Source: Mycobacterium sp. (lineage in GTDB: Bacteria > Actinomycetota > Actinomycetes > Mycobacteriales > Mycobacteriaceae). From it: 64,000 nt of DNA. The stretch spans positions 248,001 through 312,000 of the forward strand of contig NZ_JASBVP010000005.1 in the NCBI RefSeq assembly GCF_029961025.1. Direction: 5' to 3'. Made by a program: the position numbers and the translations under genes. How positions within the stretch are numbered: position 1 is the stretch's first letter; every line of letters starts with the position of its first letter. The notes under the pieces were generated by a model. It had not been told where the DNA came from. It made no database searches and saw only the letters and a list, made by a program, of their open reading frames with translations. Below, in pieces: positions 52,344 to 63,665 of this stretch.

Positions 52344-52823
52344 ATGCGGGAAGAGGTCGCGGCGCCGTCGTGCAGCCTGGTGTATTTCTCCAGCGTGTCG
52401 GAGAACACCCATCGCTTTGTGCAGAAGCTGGGAATTCCGGCCACCCGGATACCGCTGCACGGCCGCATCGAGGTCGACCGGCCATATGTGCTGGTGCTGC
52501 CCACCTACGGCGGCGGACGAGCTAACCCGGATCTCCGCCCGGACATCACTACCGGCGGTTATGTCCCCAAGCAGGTGATCGCCTTCTTGAACAACGAGCA
52601 CAACCGGGCGTTGCTGCGTGGGGTGATTGCGGCCGGCAACACCAACTTCGGTAGGGAATACGGTTATGCCGGTGAGGTGGTCTCCCGCAAGTGCGGCGTT
52701 CCGTACCTCTATCGCTTCGAGCTCATGGGCACCGATGAGGACGTGCAAATCGTCCGTGCGGGCCTGGCCGACTTCTGGAAGGACGAGACGTGTCACCAAC
52801 AGTCACCGCTGCAGGGCCGGTAA
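52344..52823 (+). CDS. nrdI: NrdI flavodoxin
   Basis: This 159-aa flavodoxin-like protein oxidises the NrdF manganese centre via superoxide. The FMN phosphate loop is [17 protein letters not shown] (about residues 15-31), and further FMN contacts lie in [17 protein letters not shown] (about 57-73) and [10 protein letters not shown] (about 98-107), standard NrdI motifs. It ends in [13 protein letters not shown]. The last 34 bases overlap nrdE, which begins inside it at GTG 52790. The start ATG 52344 is 20 bases after the nrdH stop; a short preceding AGCGC shows no strong ribosome-binding site, so coupling to nrdH is likely. Confidence 0.95.
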   Translation: MREEVAAPSCSLVYFSSVSENTHRFVQKLGIPATRIPLHGRIEVDRPYVLVLPTYGGGRANPDLRPDITTGGYVPKQVIAFLNNEHNRALLRGVIAAGNTNFGREYGYAGEVVSRKCGVPYLYRFELMGTDEDVQIVRAGLADFWKDETCHQQSPLQGR

Positions 52824-54961
52824 CGGCCAGCACGCGCCCTTCGGCGCCGGAGGAGACCGACTATCATGCCCTGAACGCCATGCTGAATTTGTATGGCCCG
52901 GACGGCAAAATCCAGTTCGACAAGGATATCCAGGCGGCGCACCAGTACTTCCGGCAGCACGTCAACCAGAACACGGTGTTCTTTCACGACCTGGACGAAA
53001 AGCTCGATTACCTGATTCAGCAGGGCTACTACGAACCCGAAGTGCTCGGAAGGTACTCCCGGGAGTTCGTCAAGTCGCTGTTCGACCGCGCCTACGCCAA
53101 GAAGTTCCGCTTTCCGACCTTCCTCGGCGCCTTCAAGTACTACACCTCATACACGCTGAAAACCTTCGATGGGAAGCGCTATCTGGAGCGCTTCGAGGAC
53201 CGGGTGTGCATGGTCGCGCTCACCCTGGCCGCCGGTGACACCGCGCTGGCCGAGAAGCTCGTCGACGAAATCATCGACGGCCGGTTCCAGCCGGCCACCC
53301 CGACGTTTTTGAATGCCGGCAAAAAACAACGCGGCGAGCCGGTGAGCTGCTTCTTGCTGCGCATCGAGGACAACATGGAGTCGATCGGACGCGCCATCAA
53401 CTCCGCGCTGCAGCTGTCCAAGCGTGGCGGGGGAGTAGCCTTGCTGCTGAGCAACATTCGTGAACACGGCGCGCCGATCAAGAACATCGAGAATCAGTCC
53501 TCGGGCGTCATCCCGATCATGAAGCTGCTGGAGGACGCGTTCTCCTACGCCAACCAGCTGGGTGCGCGCCAGGGCGCCGGCGCGGTGTACCTGCACGCCC
53601 ATCACCCTGACATCTACCGCTTTCTGGACACCAAGCGCGAGAACGCCGACGAGAAGATCCGGATCAAGACGCTGTCGCTGGGTGTGGTGATCCCCGACAT
53701 CACCTTCGAGTTGGCCAAGCGCAACGACGACATGTACCTGTTCTCGCCGTATGACGTGGAGCGGGTCTACGGCGTTCCGTTCGCCGACATCTCGGTCACC
53801 GAAAAGTATTACGAGATGCTCGATAACCCGCGAATCCGCAAGAGCAAAATCAAGGCCCGGGAGTTCTTTCAGACGCTGGCCGAGTTGCAGTTCGAGTCGG
53901 GGTATCCCTACCTCATGTTCGAGGATACGGTAAACCGGGCCAATCCGATTGAAGGCAAGATCACCCACTCCAACCTGTGCTCGGAGATCCTGCAGGTGTC
54001 CACGCCGTCGGAATTCAATGACGATTTGTCGTATGCCAAAGTGGGCAAAGATATTTCGTGCAATCTGGGTTCGCTGAACATTGCCAAGGCGATGGATTCG
54101 CCGGACTTCGCGCAGACCATCGAGGTCGCGATCCGGGCTTTGACGGCGGTGAGCGACCAGACGCATATCTGGTCGGTGCCCTCAATCGAGCGGGGTAACA
54201 GCGAAGCTCACGCGATTGGGCTGGGGCAGATGAACCTGCACGGGTATCTGGCACGCGAGCGCATCTTTTACGGCTCCGAAGAGGCGATCGACTTCACCAA
54301 CATCTACTTCTACACGGTCTGCTACCACGCTCTGCGGGCGTCGAACAAGATCGCGATCGAGCGGGGCACGCATTTCACGGGCTTCGAGCGGTCCAAGTAC
54401 GCGTCGGGGGAATTCTTCGACAAGTACACCGACCAAGCCTGGGAGCCCAAAACCGACAAGGTTCGTCGGCTGTTCGCCGACGCGGGCATCAGCATCCCGA
54501 CGCAGGATGATTGGCGGCGGTTGAAGGCGTCGGTACAGGCCCACGGGATCTACAACCAGAACCTGCAGGCCGTGCCGCCGACCGGGTCGATCTCCTACAT
54601 CAACCATTCGACGAGCTCGATCCACCCGATCGTGTCGAAGATCGAGATCCGCAAGGAGGGCAAAATCGGCCGGGTCTACTACCCGGCGCCCTACATGACC
54701 AACGACAACCTGGAGTACTACCAGGACGCCTATGAGATCGGCTACGAGAAGATCATCGACACCTACGCGGCGGCCACCCAGCATGTGGATCAGGGTCTGA
54801 GCCTGACGCTGTTCTTCAAGGACACCGCCACTACCCGTGATGTCAACAAGGCGCAGATCTACGCCTGGCGCAAGGGGATCAAGACCCTGTACTACATCAG
54901 GTTGCGCCAGATGGCGCTGCAGGGGACCGAGGTCGAAGGCTGCGTGTCCTGCATGCTGTGA
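52790..54961 (+). CDS. nrdE: class Ib ribonucleoside-diphosphate reductase alpha subunit
   Basis: This 723-aa catalytic subunit makes dNDPs from NDPs. Active-site Cys residues: [13 protein letters not shown] (about 185), SNLCSEILQ (about 397), and the C-terminal redox pair EGCVSCML (about 717-720) that NrdH re-reduces. [13 protein letters not shown] (about 422) includes the substrate-binding Asn and Cys, and YLRAQTE-like positions are replaced by [10 protein letters not shown], normal for class Ib. It lacks the long ATP-cone of class Ia. GTG 52790 overlaps nrdI by 34 bases. It pairs with nrdF located 7.6 kb downstream. Length matches other mycobacterial NrdE. Confidence 0.96.
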   Translation: MSPTVTAAGPVTASTRPSAPEETDYHALNAMLNLYGPDGKIQFDKDIQAAHQYFRQHVNQNTVFFHDLDEKLDYLIQQGYYEPEVLGRYSREFVKSLFDRAYAKKFRFPTFLGAFKYYTSYTLKTFDGKRYLERFEDRVCMVALTLAAGDTALAEKLVDEIIDGRFQPATPTFLNAGKKQRGEPVSCFLLRIEDNMESIGRAINSALQLSKRGGGVALLLSNIREHGAPIKNIENQSSGVIPIMKLLEDAFSYANQLGARQGAGAVYLHAHHPDIYRFLDTKRENADEKIRIKTLSLGVVIPDITFELAKRNDDMYLFSPYDVERVYGVPFADISVTEKYYEMLDNPRIRKSKIKAREFFQTLAELQFESGYPYLMFEDTVNRANPIEGKITHSNLCSEILQVSTPSEFNDDLSYAKVGKDISCNLGSLNIAKAMDSPDFAQTIEVAIRALTAVSDQTHIWSVPSIERGNSEAHAIGLGQMNLHGYLARERIFYGSEEAIDFTNIYFYTVCYHALRASNKIAIERGTHFTGFERSKYASGEFFDKYTDQAWEPKTDKVRRLFADAGISIPTQDDWRRLKASVQAHGIYNQNLQAVPPTGSISYINHSTSSIHPIVSKIEIRKEGKIGRVYYPAPYMTNDNLEYYQDAYEIGYEKIIDTYAAATQHVDQGLSLTLFFKDTATTRDVNKAQIYAWRKGIKTLYYIRLRQMALQGTEVEGCVSCML

Positions 54962-55055
54962 CGCTCCGTGCGCGTGCGGCCAACGCGGACGATACCGGTG
55001 GTGCCGCGTTTCCGGTCTGCCCAGGTCAACAGCGCAACGAGGTAAGGTGCAGGGT

Positions 55056-55811
55056 GTGCGCAGAGTTTCCCGACCCCGGTCGGTTCGGCTCCGGCCCGGC
55101 GCGAACGCCGGGCGCAAGGTCGACGCCCGCAGTGAACGCTGGCGCGAACACCGCGAGAAGGTGCGCGGTGAAATCGTCGAGGCCGCCTTCCGCGCCATCG
55201 ACCGGTTAGGTCCAGACCTGAGCGTGCGTGAGATCGCCGAAGAGGCGGGTACCGCCAAGCCGAAGATCTACCGGCATTTCACCGACAAGTCGGACCTTTT
55301 TCAGGCGATCGGGGAACGTCTGCGCGACATGCTGTGGGCGGCAATTTTCCCCTCGGTGGACTTCGCCACCAACTCGGCGCGCGACATCATCCGGCGCAGC
55401 GTCGAGGAATACGTCAATCTTGTCGACCAGCATCCCAACGTGCTGCGGTTTTTCATCCAGGGCCGCTTCCCGGAGCAGTCCGAGGTGACGGTGCGGACCC
55501 TCAACGAAGGCCGGGAGATCACGCTGGCGATGGCTGAAATGTTCAACAACGAGCTGCGTGAGATGGAGCTGGACCGCGCCGCCATTGAACTCGCCGCATT
55601 CGCCGCGTTCGGATCCGCGGCGTCGGCGACCGACTGGTGGCTCGGTCCCACACCCGACAGCCCGCGACGGATGCCGCGCGACCGATTCGTAGCACACCTG
55701 ACGACCATCATGATGGGCGTCATCAACGGCACCGCCGAAGTGCTGGGTATTCAGTACGACCCGGAGCTGCCGCTGCACTACGCGGTGCCGCGCAAACCTG
55801 CCGTGAGCTGA
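55056..55811 (+). CDS. TetR-family regulator between nrdE and the MFS gene
   Basis: This protein is about 251 aa, with a TetR HTH at GEIVEAAFRAIDRLGPDLSV, REIAEEAGTAKPKIYRHFTD and KSDLFQAIGERL (about residues 35-88). The C-terminal ligand domain holds FFIQGRFPEQSEVTVRTLNE and ends PELPLHYAVPRK. Its position after nrdE matches Rv3050c of M. tuberculosis. The frame is open well upstream into nrdE, so the start is uncertain; GTG 55056 (AAGG eight bases upstream) is chosen, and GTG 55047 is also possible. It may control the flavin monooxygenase gene 58260-59810, its neighbour in M. tuberculosis. Confidence 0.82.
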   Translation: MRRVSRPRSVRLRPGANAGRKVDARSERWREHREKVRGEIVEAAFRAIDRLGPDLSVREIAEEAGTAKPKIYRHFTDKSDLFQAIGERLRDMLWAAIFPSVDFATNSARDIIRRSVEEYVNLVDQHPNVLRFFIQGRFPEQSEVTVRTLNEGREITLAMAEMFNNELREMELDRAAIELAAFAAFGSAASATDWWLGPTPDSPRRMPRDRFVAHLTTIMMGVINGTAEVLGIQYDPELPLHYAVPRKPAVS

Positions 55812-55835
55812 ACTTCAGCCGATGGGGCGGTGCCG

Positions 55836-57401
55836 TCAGCGGCCGCCGCGCCGGACGAACAGCGCCAGCAGCGTGCCGACGGCCGCGGCCACCGCGGCGA
55901 CCACCATCGAGGTGTGCAGTCCCACCATGAACGCGCCGTGGCTGCCCCGGGCCACCGCATGCACCAGCGGGGCCGGGATCCCCGGCACCGTCGGCGCCAC
56001 ACCCTGAGCCACCAGCTCTTTGGCGGCGGCTAACTTGCCGGCGAGCGGCGCCGGCGTCCCCGCCTTGATGAGCTGATCGACGAGCACCGAACCGACGCGG
56101 CTGGAGACCACCGAGCCCAGGATCGTGGTGCCCAGCACCGCGCCCAGCTGCACCGCGGTGCTCTGCAAACCACCGGCCACTCCGGCATCGCCGACGCCGG
56201 CGTTGCCGATAATGACATCCGAACTGGCCGTCAGCACCAGCCCGATACCCGCGCCCAGCAGCACGAACGCCGGCAACAGCGCTTGGTAGCCCGAGTCGGC
56301 GTCCAGCGCGGTCAGCGAGACCAACCCACCCGCTAGCGCGGCCAGCCCGAAGGCCATCGCCGGACGCGGCCCGAACCTCTCGGTGAGAAATCCGCTCAAC
56401 GGCGCCGTTACCATCAGCGCCAGACTCAGCGGCAGGGTGCGCACACCTGTCGCCACCGGGCTGAAGCCCTGCACGTTCTGCAGGTACAGCGACAGGAAGA
56501 ACACGGCACCGAACAGCGCAAAAAAGTCGATGACGACGACCGCGGTGCCGATCGACAGCGACCGGTTGGTGAACAGCCCCATCGGCAACAGCGGTTCGGC
56601 GGTGCGCAGCTCGATCAGGACGAACACCGCCATAGCCAGCAGGCCGGCTAGGAGAACGCCAAGTGTCCGACCGGCCAGCCAGCCCCAGTTCTGCGCCTTG
56701 ATCAGCCCGAACACGACCAGCAATAGCCCGCCGGACAGCGTGGTGATGCCCGGAAGGTCGAGCTGATGCTCGTGCTCGCTGCGGCTCTCGAGGATGGCCC
56801 GCCCGCCGATCAGCAGCGCGGCGCCCGCGATCGGAGCGTTGATGTAGAAGACCAATTGCCAGCTGACGTGCTCGACCAGCAGCCCGCCCACGATGGGCCC
56901 GGCCGCGATCGACACGCCGGATGCCGCACCCCAGATGCCGATGGCGGTGTTGAGCTTGTCGCTCGAGAAGGTGCTGCGCACGATCGCCAGGGTGCTCGGC
57001 ATCAACAGCGCCCCGAAGACGCCCTGCAGTGCGCGCAGCGTGATGACCCCGCCGACCGTGCCGATCAGGCCGATACCCACCGACGTCGCGGCGAAACCGG
57101 CCACCCCGAAAAAGAACATCAGCCGGCGTCCGAAGCGGTCGCCGAGCTTGCCGCCGAAGATCAACAGCGACGCCAGCGCGAGCAAGTAGGCATCGGTGAT
57201 CCACTGCAGATCCGACAGCGACGCATGCAAATCGGTGGCGATGCGAGGGTTGGCGATCGCGACGACGGACGCATCGAGACCGACCATGACGACGCCAGTC
57301 GAGACGGCGATCAGCGTCCACCACGGATTGCCTCGTATCCCAGCCCGGCTTGCGCGGTGTCGGCCGGCTGTCAGCTGGCGGGTGGTGATTGCGGTCGCCA
57401 T
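55836..57401 (-). CDS. MFS multidrug transporter, EmrB/QacA (DHA2) type
   Basis: This 521-aa membrane protein has about 14 hydrophobic helices. Family motifs: motif A GGKLGDRFGRRLMFFFG (about residues 83-99) between helices 2 and 3, motif D1 near LDASVVAIANPRIATDL (about 42-58), and motif C-like GAASGVSIAAGPIVGG (about 157-172). Such proteins export drugs or lipids by proton antiport. The start is ATG 57401. It is divergent from a TetR gene with 111 bp between; the perfect 22-bp palindrome there suggests that regulator represses the pump. It is not part of the nrd block in M. tuberculosis, so it may be an acquired pair. Confidence 0.92.
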   Translation of the reverse strand: MATAITTRQLTAGRHRASRAGIRGNPWWTLIAVSTGVVMVGLDASVVAIANPRIATDLHASLSDLQWITDAYLLALASLLIFGGKLGDRFGRRLMFFFGVAGFAATSVGIGLIGTVGGVITLRALQGVFGALLMPSTLAIVRSTFSSDKLNTAIGIWGAASGVSIAAGPIVGGLLVEHVSWQLVFYINAPIAGAALLIGGRAILESRSEHEHQLDLPGITTLSGGLLLVVFGLIKAQNWGWLAGRTLGVLLAGLLAMAVFVLIELRTAEPLLPMGLFTNRSLSIGTAVVVIDFFALFGAVFFLSLYLQNVQGFSPVATGVRTLPLSLALMVTAPLSGFLTERFGPRPAMAFGLAALAGGLVSLTALDADSGYQALLPAFVLLGAGIGLVLTASSDVIIGNAGVGDAGVAGGLQSTAVQLGAVLGTTILGSVVSSRVGSVLVDQLIKAGTPAPLAGKLAAAKELVAQGVAPTVPGIPAPLVHAVARGSHGAFMVGLHTSMVVAAVAAAVGTLLALFVRRGGR

Positions 57402-57471
57402 ATCTTTGCTCCCATTTCTTATGTGGAGGGCGGTTCTCAGTTATCTCAGTTATGCGGTCGAACATATACAT

Positions 57472-57493
57472 AACTGGAGGCGATCCTCCAGTT
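57472..57493. promoter_or_regulatory. perfect 22-bp palindromic operator between MFS and tetR
   Basis: AACTGGAGG (57472-57480) and CCTCCAGTT (57485-57493) are exact inverted repeats with spacer CGAT. It lies in the 111-bp gap of a divergent MFS-TetR pair, 20 bases before the tetR GTG and 70 before the MFS ATG. The form is classic for a TetR operator. Confidence 0.7.
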
Positions 57494-57512
57494 TTATTGC
57501 TATGTTGGACCT

Positions 57513-58187
57513 GTGATTTCAAGCGCAGGGCAGCGCGAAAAGGGACCCAGGCCACTTCGTGCCGACGCGAAACTCAACCGCGACCGAATCCTCGCGGCGG
57601 CTGCCGAGCTGTTCGCCCAGCGGGGACTGTCGGTGCCGCTCGAGGAGATCGCCGCCCGCGCCGGGGTGGGTGTGGCGACGCTGTATCGCCGCTTCCCGAC
57701 CCGCGGCGATCTGGCGGCCGCCGCGTTCGAGCGCAACATCTCCGGTTACACGGCGGCCGTCGATCGTGCGTTGGCCAACCCGCGGGCGTGGGACGGGTTT
57801 CACGCGCTGATTTTTGAGCTGTGCGAGCTGCAGGCCAGGGACGCCGCCCTGCGCGATCTGTTGACCACGGCGTTTCCCGCCAGCAGCGTTGTCGAGCAGC
57901 GCACCGGTGATGCCGTCGAGAAAGTCAAGGTGCTCATCGAGCGCGCCCAGGCCGAGGGCAGTCTGCGGCCCGACGTGGTGGTGGCCGATATCGTCGTGAT
58001 GTTGTTGGCCAACGCCGGCGTGCTGAGGGCCACCGGCGACACCGCCCCGGACGCGTGGCGCCGGTTCGCGGCCCTGATGGTCGACGCTTTTCGCGCGCGG
58101 CCCGACGCGCCGCTACCCCCCGCGCCGCCCGAGCAGCAGCTCCGCCGGTCAATCGCGTTGCTGACCGGGTCTGATCAGCGACGTTGA
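57513..58187 (+). CDS. TetR-family regulator divergent to MFS pump
   Basis: This 224-aa protein has a TetR HTH at NRDRILAAAAELFAQRGLSV followed by PLEEIAARAGVGVATLYRRF (about residues 20-59), then PTRGDLAAAAFERNISGYTA. The C-terminal domain is helical, with DAALRDLLTTAFPASSVVEQ, and a Pro-rich tail. GTG 57513 is used; it immediately follows the palindrome that is the likely operator, so the regulator probably represses its own gene and the pump. Ligand is unknown, perhaps a pump substrate. It is followed by the monooxygenase gene 72 bp on. Confidence 0.9.
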   Translation: MISSAGQREKGPRPLRADAKLNRDRILAAAAELFAQRGLSVPLEEIAARAGVGVATLYRRFPTRGDLAAAAFERNISGYTAAVDRALANPRAWDGFHALIFELCELQARDAALRDLLTTAFPASSVVEQRTGDAVEKVKVLIERAQAEGSLRPDVVVADIVVMLLANAGVLRATGDTAPDAWRRFAALMVDAFRARPDAPLPPAPPEQQLRRSIALLTGSDQRR

Positions 58188-58259
58188 CACTCCCGGTGGC
58201 GACGGACAGACTGAAGAAGAGAATTACCCGGTACCGGCGTTCCCAGGAAGGACCGCGGC

Positions 58260-59810
58260 ATGACTGTAACCGAGCAACCCGCTCAGAGCGGAGCGCAGCG
58301 AGCGCCGGTGCACACCCGCGCGCTCATCATCGGCACCGGGTTTTCCGGTCTGGGCATGGCAATCGCGCTGCAGCGTCAGGGCGTGGACTTCCTGATCCTG
58401 GAGAAGGCCGGCGAGGTCGGCGGTACCTGGCGGGACAACACCTATCCCGGCTGTGCGTGCGACATCCCGTCGCACCTGTACTCGTTCTCTTTCGAACCCA
58501 AGCCAGACTGGACGCATTTGTTCTCGTATTGGGACGAAATCTTGGACTATCTCAAGGGGGTCACCGACAAGTACGGACTGCGCCGCTACATCGTGTTCAA
58601 TTCCCTCGTCGACCGCGGGCATTGGGACGACGAGGAGTACCGCTGGCATGTGTTCACCGCGGACGGGCGGGAATATGTTGCCCAGTTCCTGATCTCAGGG
58701 GCCGGCGCATTGCACATTCCGTGCATACCCGACATTGATGGTCGTGACGAATTCCGTGGTGCGGCGTTCCATTCCGCGCAGTGGGATCACAGCGTCGACC
58801 TGACCGGCAAGCGGGTCGCGGTGGTCGGGACCGGGGCCAGTGCCATCCAGATCGTGCCCGAGATCATCGGTAAGGTCGCCGAACTTCAGCTCTACCAGCG
58901 CACTCCGCCGTGGGTGGTGCCACGCACCAACGAGAAACTGCCGATAGGGCTGCGACGCGCCTTGACGAACGTTCCCGGTCTGGCGTGGGCACTGCGAACC
59001 ACTATCTACTGGGGCCAGGAGGCGTTGGCTTACGGCATGACCAAGCGGCCGAATACGCTCAAAGTCATTGAGGCACTGGCTAAGTGGAACATTCGCCGTT
59101 CGGTGAAAGACCCTGAGCTGCGTCGCAAGCTGACTCCGCACTACCGGATCGGCTGTAAACGGATCCTCAACTCGTCTACCTACTATCCGGCTGTGGCAAA
59201 TCCCAAGACCACGCTGATCACCGACCGCATCACCCGGATCACGCCCGAGGGCATCGTGACGGCCGACGGCACCGAACGCCCGGTCGACGTCATCGTATTC
59301 GCCACCGGCTTTCATGTCACCGATTCCTATACCTATGTGCAGATCAAGGGATTGCACGGCGAAGACCTGGTCGACCGCTGGAATCGTGAGGGCCTTGCGG
59401 CGCATCGTGGGATCACCGTCGCTGACGTGCCCAACCTGTTTTTCTTGCTGGGACCCAATACCGGGCTGGGACACAACTCGGTGGTGTTCATGATCGAGTC
59501 ACAGATCCGCTACGTGGCCCAGGCGATCGCGACATGCGACCGGCTGGGTGCGCAAGCGTTGGCTCCGACCCGCGAGGCGCAGAACCGCTTCAACGATGAG
59601 CTGCAACGCAAGCTGGCCGGTTCGGTGTGGAATACCGGCGGATGCCGCAGCTGGTATCTGGATGAGCACGGCAACAACAGGGTGTTGTGGGGCGGTTATA
59701 CCTGGCAGTACTGGGCCGCGACACGCAAGCTGAATCCCGCCGAGTACCGGTTCTTCGGGGTGGGCGTCGGCTCGCCGGCCGACCGTTCGGCGCTGGCCGT
59801 CGCCGACTAG
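58260..59810 (+). CDS. Baeyer-Villiger-type flavin monooxygenase
   Basis: This 516-aa FAD/NADPH monooxygenase has its FAD-binding motif at IIGTGFSGLGMAIAL (about residues 21-35) and its NADP motif at VAVVGTGASAIQIVPEI (about 184-200). The Baeyer-Villiger fingerprint FxGxxxHxxxW is present as FRGAAFHSAQWD (about 165-176), just before the NADP site. Substrates could be ketones or, as in EthA, thioether prodrugs; neither can be told. It corresponds in position to Rv3049c, between the nrdE-side TetR and nrdF. AGGAAGGA lies about eight bases before ATG 58260. Intact and soluble. Confidence 0.9.
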   Translation: MTVTEQPAQSGAQRAPVHTRALIIGTGFSGLGMAIALQRQGVDFLILEKAGEVGGTWRDNTYPGCACDIPSHLYSFSFEPKPDWTHLFSYWDEILDYLKGVTDKYGLRRYIVFNSLVDRGHWDDEEYRWHVFTADGREYVAQFLISGAGALHIPCIPDIDGRDEFRGAAFHSAQWDHSVDLTGKRVAVVGTGASAIQIVPEIIGKVAELQLYQRTPPWVVPRTNEKLPIGLRRALTNVPGLAWALRTTIYWGQEALAYGMTKRPNTLKVIEALAKWNIRRSVKDPELRRKLTPHYRIGCKRILNSSTYYPAVANPKTTLITDRITRITPEGIVTADGTERPVDVIVFATGFHVTDSYTYVQIKGLHGEDLVDRWNREGLAAHRGITVADVPNLFFLLGPNTGLGHNSVVFMIESQIRYVAQAIATCDRLGAQALAPTREAQNRFNDELQRKLAGSVWNTGGCRSWYLDEHGNNRVLWGGYTWQYWAATRKLNPAEYRFFGVGVGSPADRSALAVAD

Positions 59811-59984
59811 CACCCGCGCCGGGGGGTTTCGGCCCGAAGTTCGATGCCGCGCGGTGGCGACGTGGTGGTCGGTCAAACGGCGGGCCGTACCGGGCAACGG
59901 TCGAGAGGCATCGACAGGGCCGAGCCAGAAGGCCGGCCATTTTCACCGGGTGCCGTATCGCGTATATTCATGACTGCGACGGCA

Positions 59985-60007
59985 GCGGACAATATCGCGG
60001 ACAATAT
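59985..60007 (+). repeat. 11-bp direct repeat upstream of ftsH
   Basis: GCGGACAATAT occurs at 59985-59995 and 59997-60007, a 12-base period and AT-rich for this genome. It lies in the 478-bp gap (59811-60288) between the monooxygenase and the FtsH gene, where I see no supported gene. It could be a regulator site for the protease gene. Confidence 0.5.
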
Positions 60008-60288
60008 TACTGCAGCAAATTTAGTACAGCACATGATTTCCAGTCACCGGCGGCACGCTTGGCGGAGGCCACGGGCGTACTTGTTTCGGCAGCAGCCTTG
60101 TCGGGGTGCGGCGCTGAAGATCGTCCGTCGAGAGGGCACACAATCGTGGTGTCTATGACGAGCCGACTGCCTAGCGGTGGTGTGACCGTCCGCCGCCGCC
60201 GCCAGCCAAATTCGCGCATCCGCTCGGTCCGGCGCAGCTCCGCGGCGCACAGTGGTCGGGGCGCTCCGGTGCTCGGGTCGAGTACCGG

Positions 60289-62289
60289 ATGACCCGCCTG
60301 ATGTTGTCGAAGAGCAGGCGCAGGAACGGTTCATCCGCGCCCTTAAAAAAGCTCGAGCCAAAGCCGTGGCGCACCGAAGGACTGCCAACCCCGCACCCGG
60401 ACGCCGACGATCGTCGCCGGCGGCCCCGATGGCGGGTGTGGCTGTACCTCGTAGTGGGTTATTTGCTGATATTCGGCCTATTGTCCTTCCAGGACTCCCT
60501 TGGTAGGCCGGTGAAGGTGCCCTACACCGAATTCACGACACAGGTGGAGCGCCACAACGTCGCCGAGGTGTTCTCGCGGGGCGAAACCATCGACGGCACC
60601 TTGCGGGAACCACAGCCACTGCCGGGTCAGGGCCACGACACCAAGAATGCGCCGAAATACCAGCGGTTTACCACCGAGCGTCCGGCCTATGCCCAAGATA
60701 ATCTCCTCAAGGAGCTGGAGGAGGGCGGTGCGACCGTATCAGCGACCCCGCTGAATCAGGACCGCGGAATATTCTGGAATCTCCTGATTTCGGTCGCGCC
60801 GACCTTGTTGTTATTCGGGTTCTGGTACTGGTTGTTCCGCCGAGCACAGGCAATGGGTGGCGGAGCGGGCCTGTTCGGCATCGGCACTCGCAAACGTAAG
60901 CCCGTGGACCCGGCGTCGGTCCGAGTGACTTTCAACGACATCGCGGGTATCGACGAGGTCAAGGCCGAGATCAATGAGATCGTGGATTACTTGCGGGATC
61001 CGGGGAAATATCGCAAGCTCGGCGCGCGTGCACCCAAGGGCGTCCTGCTGAGTGGACCGCCCGGCACCGGCAAGACGCTGCTCGCCCGGGCCACCGCGGG
61101 CGAAGCGGGCGTCCCGTTTTTCTCAGCGAGCGGCTCCGAGTTCATCGAAATGATCGTTGGTGTCGGTGCGTCCCGGGTGCGGGAGCTGTTCGAGGAGGCA
61201 CGCAAAGTTGCCCCATCGATCATCTTCATCGACGAGATCGACACGATTGGACGGGCCCGCGGCAGTGTAACGACGATCGGCGGACACGATGAACGCGAAC
61301 AGACGCTCAACCAGATCCTGACCGAGATGGACGGGTTCACCGGCTCGGAGGGCGTCGTGGTGATCGCGGCGACGAACCGACCCGACGTGCTCGACCCGGC
61401 GTTGCTGCGGCCGGGGCGCTTCGATCGCACCGTCACCGTCAATCCGCCGGATCGCAAAGGGCGAGCGGACATTCTGCGGGTGCACACCCGCAACGTCCCC
61501 CTCGCCGACGACGTCGACCTGGACCGGCTGGCGGCCGCTACGCCCGGCATGACCGGAGCCGATCTGGCCAACCTCGTCAACGAGGCGGCGCTGGCCGCGG
61601 CCCGCAACGGCCAGACCGACGTGACCGACCGCGACCTTTTCGGCGCGCTGGAGAAGGTCCAACTCGGGGCTGCCCGAAACCTGGTGCTGCCCCCCGAGGA
61701 ACGTCGCCGCACCGCCTACCACGAGGCCGGCCATGCGCTCCTGGGCATTTTGCAGCCGGGTGCGGACCCCGTGCGCAAGGTGTCGATCATTCCCCGCGGT
61801 CACGCCCTCGGCATTACCTTGTCCACTCCAGAGGAGGACCGCTACGGATACACCACCGACTATCTGCGGGGGCGCATCATCGGCGCGCTGGGCGGGATGG
61901 TCGCCGAGGAAGAGGTGTTCGGCGTGGTGAGCACTGGCTCCGAGAGCGACCTGGAGAACGCCACCAGCATTGCGCGTGCCATGGTCGGCAGGTGGGGCAT
62001 GTCCGAGCGAATCGGTCCGGTATCGGTGTTACCGAGAGAGGGCGACCCGCACCTGGCCGGCATCTCGGACTCCATGCTGGGTACGGTCGACCAGGAAGTC
62101 CGGCGGCTCATCGACAACTGCTACGCCGAGGCCCGAGAGTTGGTGCGAGGCAACATGCACCGGCTTGAGCGGATCGTCTCGGAGCTGCTGGCGCACGAGA
62201 CACTCGACGAAGAAGAACTCTATGCCGCCGCCGGCCTGCAACGGGCCACGGAATTGTCTGCAGACGTAACGGCAGCCGCTAAAACGTGA
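60289..62289 (+). CDS. ftsH: ATP-dependent zinc metalloprotease FtsH, extra paralogue
   Basis: This 666-aa membrane AAA protease has transmembrane helices at about residues 50-70 ([18 protein letters not shown]) and 166-185 ([19 protein letters not shown]) flanking a periplasmic domain. It then has Walker [19 protein letters not shown] (about 256-273), Walker [15 protein letters not shown] (about 313-326), the second region of homology [20 protein letters not shown], and the zinc site HEAGHALLG (about 480) with the third ligand in GSESDLENA. The basic N-terminus (about 48 residues) is longer than in housekeeping FtsH. It degrades membrane and regulatory proteins. M. tuberculosis has nrdF right after Rv3049c with no FtsH there, so this gene looks inserted. 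Confidence 0.93.
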   Translation: MTRLMLSKSRRRNGSSAPLKKLEPKPWRTEGLPTPHPDADDRRRRPRWRVWLYLVVGYLLIFGLLSFQDSLGRPVKVPYTEFTTQVERHNVAEVFSRGETIDGTLREPQPLPGQGHDTKNAPKYQRFTTERPAYAQDNLLKELEEGGATVSATPLNQDRGIFWNLLISVAPTLLLFGFWYWLFRRAQAMGGGAGLFGIGTRKRKPVDPASVRVTFNDIAGIDEVKAEINEIVDYLRDPGKYRKLGARAPKGVLLSGPPGTGKTLLARATAGEAGVPFFSASGSEFIEMIVGVGASRVRELFEEARKVAPSIIFIDEIDTIGRARGSVTTIGGHDEREQTLNQILTEMDGFTGSEGVVVIAATNRPDVLDPALLRPGRFDRTVTVNPPDRKGRADILRVHTRNVPLADDVDLDRLAAATPGMTGADLANLVNEAALAAARNGQTDVTDRDLFGALEKVQLGAARNLVLPPEERRRTAYHEAGHALLGILQPGADPVRKVSIIPRGHALGITLSTPEEDRYGYTTDYLRGRIIGALGGMVAEEEVFGVVSTGSESDLENATSIARAMVGRWGMSERIGPVSVLPREGDPHLAGISDSMLGTVDQEVRRLIDNCYAEARELVRGNMHRLERIVSELLAHETLDEEELYAAAGLQRATELSADVTAAAKT

Positions 62290-62460
62290 CGCGCTGCCGT
62301 ACGTATCGCGCCACCTACGCGGACGATTGACGGCAATTGACGGCAATGGGATGAACCACAGGGACGACGGCTTGGCTCCGCTTTTAAGGTTCTGCTTGGC
62401 CACGGCAGCCCGGATAGGTGTTACCGGTTGAGTGCTCAGCCCACGCCGACGACACGGCGC

Positions 62461-62511
62461 AACACTAGGTGTTGTGTTGCTGCCGCTTGTCGGCCACCAG
62501 GGGTAGTGTTT
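62461..62511 (+). promoter_or_regulatory. paired NrdR-like boxes upstream of nrdF
   Basis: AACACTAGGTGTTGTG (62461-62476) and CCACCAGGGGTAGTGTTT (62494-62511) are about 33 bases apart centre to centre, near three helical turns, as for NrdR box pairs. The second shares the GTAGTGTTT core with the nrdH box. The start of nrdF is about 47 bases downstream. The remaining gap to ftsH (62290-62460) shows nothing else. Confidence 0.5.
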
Positions 62512-62545
62512 GACGTGTGGTAGCACAGACGGCACGTCCCGGTGA

Positions 62546-63532
<987 letters not shown>

Positions 63533-63665
63533 CGTCCCGACGACCTTCCGGAATACGAATTGTACTGAGGTGCAGGTGATTTGATGAACGACGGGGGAGT
63601 GATCGCCAAGACGACTTGCCGCATTTGCCGCAATGGCGATCGTTCGGGCCGCCTTCGGCCGGCAC

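Noticed and set aside
55723..57555. 610-codon minus-strand frame overlapping the MFS gene
   Set aside because: It is another frame of the transporter and lacks membrane helices or motifs.
59844..60158. 104-codon frame in the gap before ftsH
   Set aside because: No ribosome-binding site, no recognised domain, and codon use unlike its neighbours.
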